Origin: Chloroflexota bacterium
Lineage (GTDB): Bacteria; Chloroflexota; Anaerolineae; Anaerolineales; Anaerolineaceae
Direction: 5' to 3'
Length of the DNA: 51,924 nucleotides
Assembly (NCBI GenBank): GCA_016838895.1
Contig: JAEKNU010000027.1
Location: 1-51,924, forward strand
A program made the position numbers and the translations under genes. Shown in pieces: positions 49,138 through 51,924 of this stretch; within the stretch, counting starts at the first letter, position 1, and each line of letters starts with the position of its first letter. The notes beneath the pieces were generated by a model. It was not told where the DNA came from. It did no database searches and saw only the letters and a list, made by a program, of their open reading frames with translations.

Positions 49138-51804
49138 CTAGACCAATTCAATTTCCCTGGCTTTTGCAATCGCCTGAGTACGACTGGTCACATCCAACTT
49201 GCCATAAATATTGCTGGTATGTTTCTTTACAGTATTCACGGTAACAAAAAGATGCTCGGCTATTTCGGCGTTTGAATGTCCCTGACAAATCAGCCGCAGA
49301 ATGTCAATTTCGCGTTCTGTAAGAATGGCTGATAATCCGGATTCGGTATCCACAGTTTCAAATACGCCATTGCAAAGGGTTAGCACCTCATTCAGGTATA
49401 TTCTTTTTTGATCATCATCCGATATCAAAGGACACAATCGAACAAGTGTTCCGCAAATTTTCTCCCCAGTATCCAGCCAGGTGCGGAAAAACCCATGTGA
49501 TCGTCCAAGCTCAATGGCGAATATCAATGATTCCCTGGCTTCTGTTTTCTGTCCCATCTCTTCCAGAATAATCGTTTGCAAATTGCAATATCGCAGCAAA
49601 TCTCCCTGCAAACCAAATGCTATAGCTTGTTTTTTTCCATTTTCAATCATTTTTAAAGCATCTAGGCGATGATTCTCTTGCCAGGCCACCACAGCTTCCA
49701 GCCAATGAATTGAACCCTGTAACAACGGGTGTGAAGTCTGCAAATCATCCAGCTGCTGAATGGCCTCATATCGCTGTCGAACAGCATCCATCTTCCCAAG
49801 CTGTATGTGGATCTTTGCCCACTCCAGGTGCATTTCCGCAATGGCATAAGTTTCCTGGGTGGCCAAAACAATACGCTCAACATCCTCCATAATTGACAAA
49901 GCCGAATCTGTTTCGCCCATAGCCAAATTCAATCGCGCTCGGATGGTGCGGCCATAACGTAGGGCTTCACTAAAGCCGCCCCCTTTTTCCACCCATGTGT
50001 AGGCAGTCTCAATTTGATTTTTTTCCAGTGCAATCAAGGCCTGTGCCACATATAACAAACCAACTGCGGGGAATTTCTGTAATCCGTCTTGTTCACCTCT
50101 ATTGAGGAACTGTTGAGCGTGCTGCATGGCTTCATCCAGACGCCCTTGCCGAATCATATATACCGTCGACCAAAATACTGCTGCAAAAGCACTGAGGAAA
50201 TTTCGTGCCTGATAGGCAATCTCAATTCCATTTTGGTAGGCTTCCACACCACCATTAATATCCCCTACGCTGGCTTTTGCTGCTCCAAGCAGATTCCATG
50301 CCGGCCCTACGGCAATTCCCATATCCTGAGGTACACAGGCGATAGCTTTTTCAGCATTTACCAGAGCATCCTTAAAAGCTCCCTGACTGATCTGTAATGC
50401 CGAGCACATCATGAAAATCTGGGAATGAATAAAATCCAGTTCATTTTGAGTCAGGCCACCCTCTTTCTGAAGACGTTCAAAATCCTGCTGGGCAGCATCC
50501 ACAAAAGGAGACATGGCGGCGGATTGCCCGGTTAGATAACGTGCCCAGCAATTGGCCAATGCCAAATTCGCATCCTCCTGTGTCATCTGCGGGGGTAAAC
50601 GTTTCACCCACTTTAACACATGCGTAACCCCACCCTGATGCAGCATATCATTCCAGCGCTTTAGTACATAGGCCTTGGCGGCCTGCATATCCCCGGATTT
50701 GTATGCATGCTCAGCAGCAAGATCAAATTGCCCATGTTCATCAAACCAGTTCATCGCCCTGAGATGCAAATCGCAAATATCACCTACCATATCCCGATGC
50801 AATAATGCACGCAGCAATTGAATAAACAAATGATGATAGCGATACCATTTACCTTCTAAATCCAGGGGAATGACAAATAGATTGTCCTTTTGAAATGTTT
50901 CAATAATTCGCTGGCTATGCTTGTTATCAGTAACTGCCTCACACAATGCAGGACAAAATGAATCCAAAATGGAGGTTTGAATTAAGAATTCTCGCAGTGA
51001 CTCTGATAATTGATTAATCACCTCTTCAGTTAGATAATCCAGAACATATCGATGGCTTCCCGAAAAGGCATCAATAAAGGTGTCATAATTTTCATGATGC
51101 TGCAAAGAAAGTGCCGCTAACTTCAAACCAACCACCCAACCCTCGGTCCGTTTTTCCAGAGCCAGGGTCTGTTTATCAGTTAGCTTTAAATTCATTACCT
51201 GCTTGAGGAATATTATCGATTCATTATGAGTAAATTGCAGATCTGAGGCTCGAAGTTCAGTCAGTTCTCCTTGAACACGCAATTTACCCAATGAGAAAGG
51301 AGGATCAACTCTGGTAAGCAAAATAATGTGAATCTTTTTGGGGATGTATTCCAAAAAGAACGACAGGCTTTCATGAATATTTGCCGATTCAATTAAATGA
51401 TAATCATCCAGCACCAAAGTAAACTCAATCTGCTGCTGTGAGATTTCATTTAGCATGCTAACCAAAACAGGCTGTGGATTTTGCACCTGCGGTGAGCGGA
51501 TGATTTGCCCGGCATCATGACCAAATTGTGGATTGATGGATTGAAAAGCTGCCAATACATATTGCCAGAAAATATGCGGATCATTGTCATTTGAATCTAA
51601 AGATACCCATGCAGCTTCAATCTGACGATCCTTAATCCAACTGGAAACCAATGTTGACTTTCCAAATCCAGCAGGTGCCGAAATCAACATCAGTTTTTTA
51701 TGTAATCCAGTATCCAGTTTAGAATAAAGCTGAGAGCGTTCGACAAGAATGCTTATTGGCAATGTTGGGATAAACATTTTGGTTTTAAGAAGACAAATAG
51801 CCAT
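49138..51804 (-). CDS. MalT-like LuxR-family ATP-dependent regulator
   Basis: An 888-aa STAND-type activator. The N-terminal NTPase has Walker A APAGFGKST (residues 43-51) and Walker B FTLVLDDYHLI near residue 130, followed by ILLTRVDPPFSLGKLR. A long TPR-like helical region (about residues 340-790) acts as sensor. The C-terminal LuxR-type helix-turn-helix (LTEREIDILRLICQGHSNAEI, then VNTVKKHTSNIYGKL) binds DNA. Such proteins activate transcription on inducer and ATP binding. The start at 51804 has only a weak ribosome binding site. It is upstream of, and may activate, the leftward membrane protein-SDR-hydrolase cluster 148 bp away. Confidence 0.93.
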   Translation of the reverse strand: MAICLLKTKMFIPTLPISILVERSQLYSKLDTGLHKKLMLISAPAGFGKSTLVSSWIKDRQIEAAWVSLDSNDNDPHIFWQYVLAAFQSINPQFGHDAGQIIRSPQVQNPQPVLVSMLNEISQQQIEFTLVLDDYHLIESANIHESLSFFLEYIPKKIHIILLTRVDPPFSLGKLRVQGELTELRASDLQFTHNESIIFLKQVMNLKLTDKQTLALEKRTEGWVVGLKLAALSLQHHENYDTFIDAFSGSHRYVLDYLTEEVINQLSESLREFLIQTSILDSFCPALCEAVTDNKHSQRIIETFQKDNLFVIPLDLEGKWYRYHHLFIQLLRALLHRDMVGDICDLHLRAMNWFDEHGQFDLAAEHAYKSGDMQAAKAYVLKRWNDMLHQGGVTHVLKWVKRLPPQMTQEDANLALANCWARYLTGQSAAMSPFVDAAQQDFERLQKEGGLTQNELDFIHSQIFMMCSALQISQGAFKDALVNAEKAIACVPQDMGIAVGPAWNLLGAAKASVGDINGGVEAYQNGIEIAYQARNFLSAFAAVFWSTVYMIRQGRLDEAMQHAQQFLNRGEQDGLQKFPAVGLLYVAQALIALEKNQIETAYTWVEKGGGFSEALRYGRTIRARLNLAMGETDSALSIMEDVERIVLATQETYAIAEMHLEWAKIHIQLGKMDAVRQRYEAIQQLDDLQTSHPLLQGSIHWLEAVVAWQENHRLDALKMIENGKKQAIAFGLQGDLLRYCNLQTIILEEMGQKTEARESLIFAIELGRSHGFFRTWLDTGEKICGTLVRLCPLISDDDQKRIYLNEVLTLCNGVFETVDTESGLSAILTEREIDILRLICQGHSNAEIAEHLFVTVNTVKKHTSNIYGKLDVTSRTQAIAKAREIELV

Positions 51805-51924
51805 AGGTTCTCTCTATAAAATATTATACAGAAAAAAATAAACATTGTTTTGGTATCATCTCAATAAAACGGGGTAGAGCTAAGATTTAGGAAAAGACCA
51901 ACCCAAATTAATTTGAGAAGCGCG
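51805..51924. other. Window end, non-coding as far as visible
   Basis: The last 120 bases are AT-rich upstream DNA of the LuxR-family gene. No gene start or hairpin was seen. Confidence 0.4.

Overview
The window is a 52 kb stretch of a mid-GC (roughly 44%) bacterial chromosome with dense, mostly short operons. Visible features include Firmicutes-style PTS antitermination, MacAB-like efflux, a slipin/NfeD pair, an FHA/PP2C signalling pair, TspO-like proteins and a MalT-like LuxR regulator. Several proteins resemble ones I associate with Chloroflexota (Anaerolineae), so that is my tentative lineage call; a low-GC Gram-positive is not excluded. No rRNA, CRISPR array, prophage or intact insertion sequence was seen.

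Layout. 1-0.97 kb: AT-rich remnant of a large ATPase/nuclease-like gene. 1.2-2.2: a GC-rich Mrp Fe-S carrier ATPase. 2.4-6.2: Tat-exported flavodoxin with a small membrane partner, lactate permease with a small partner, and an orphan membrane protein behind a strong promoter that carries a palindrome. 6.2-8.3: OmpR-type two-component pair. 8.4-11.1: RNase D, a beta-CASP RNase and tRNA-Ser(CGA). 11.4-14.7: GH3 beta-glucosidase and a LacI regulator, each with the same 14-bp operator. 14.8-19.4: a PTS cluster (HPr, EIIA, ChbG-like deacetylase, EIIBC, LicT-type antiterminator) with two RAT/terminator switches. 19.6-21.6: condensation-fold acyltransferase and TetR. 21.9-28.2: lipoprotein plus MacAB-like efflux operon, divergent from a NarL-type two-component pair. 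28.3-30.8: SWIM protein, GNAT, slipin and NfeD. 31-33.9: FHA receptor-like protein and membrane PP2C phosphatase. 34-35.7: CitE-like lyase and DUF3267 protease-like protein. 35.8-40.3: ROK regulator, amidohydrolase, GPH sugar transporter and NagB operon. 40.7-46.2: frameshifted DegV, DUF1475-like protein, two TspO paralogues, MFS exporter, DUF3159 protein and a peroxiredoxin-like gene with an in-frame UGA. 46.3-51.8: alpha/beta hydrolase, small protein, NmrA-like SDR, membrane protein and a MalT-like LuxR regulator.

How the genes work together. Carbohydrate use dominates the middle. The GH3/LacI unit and the PTS/LicT unit look like two independently switched beta-glucoside or chito-oligosaccharide systems. 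The ROK operon ends in glucosamine-6-phosphate deaminase, which points to an amino sugar. Envelope stress and efflux are served by the two two-component systems and the MacAB-like pump.

The most notable finding is at 45754-46230. A thioredoxin-fold peroxiredoxin-like gene has TGA exactly at the first cysteine of its CxxC motif. A 7-bp hairpin with an AGUU loop begins 18 nt downstream, its apical loop 25 nt after the UGA, which fits a bacterial SECIS element. This is a candidate selenoprotein (U44-P-F-C47) that ordinary gene calling would truncate or split. The two RAT/terminator leaders, the HPr that lacks the regulatory serine, the paired LacI operators and the one-base frameshift in degV are the other well-supported observations.
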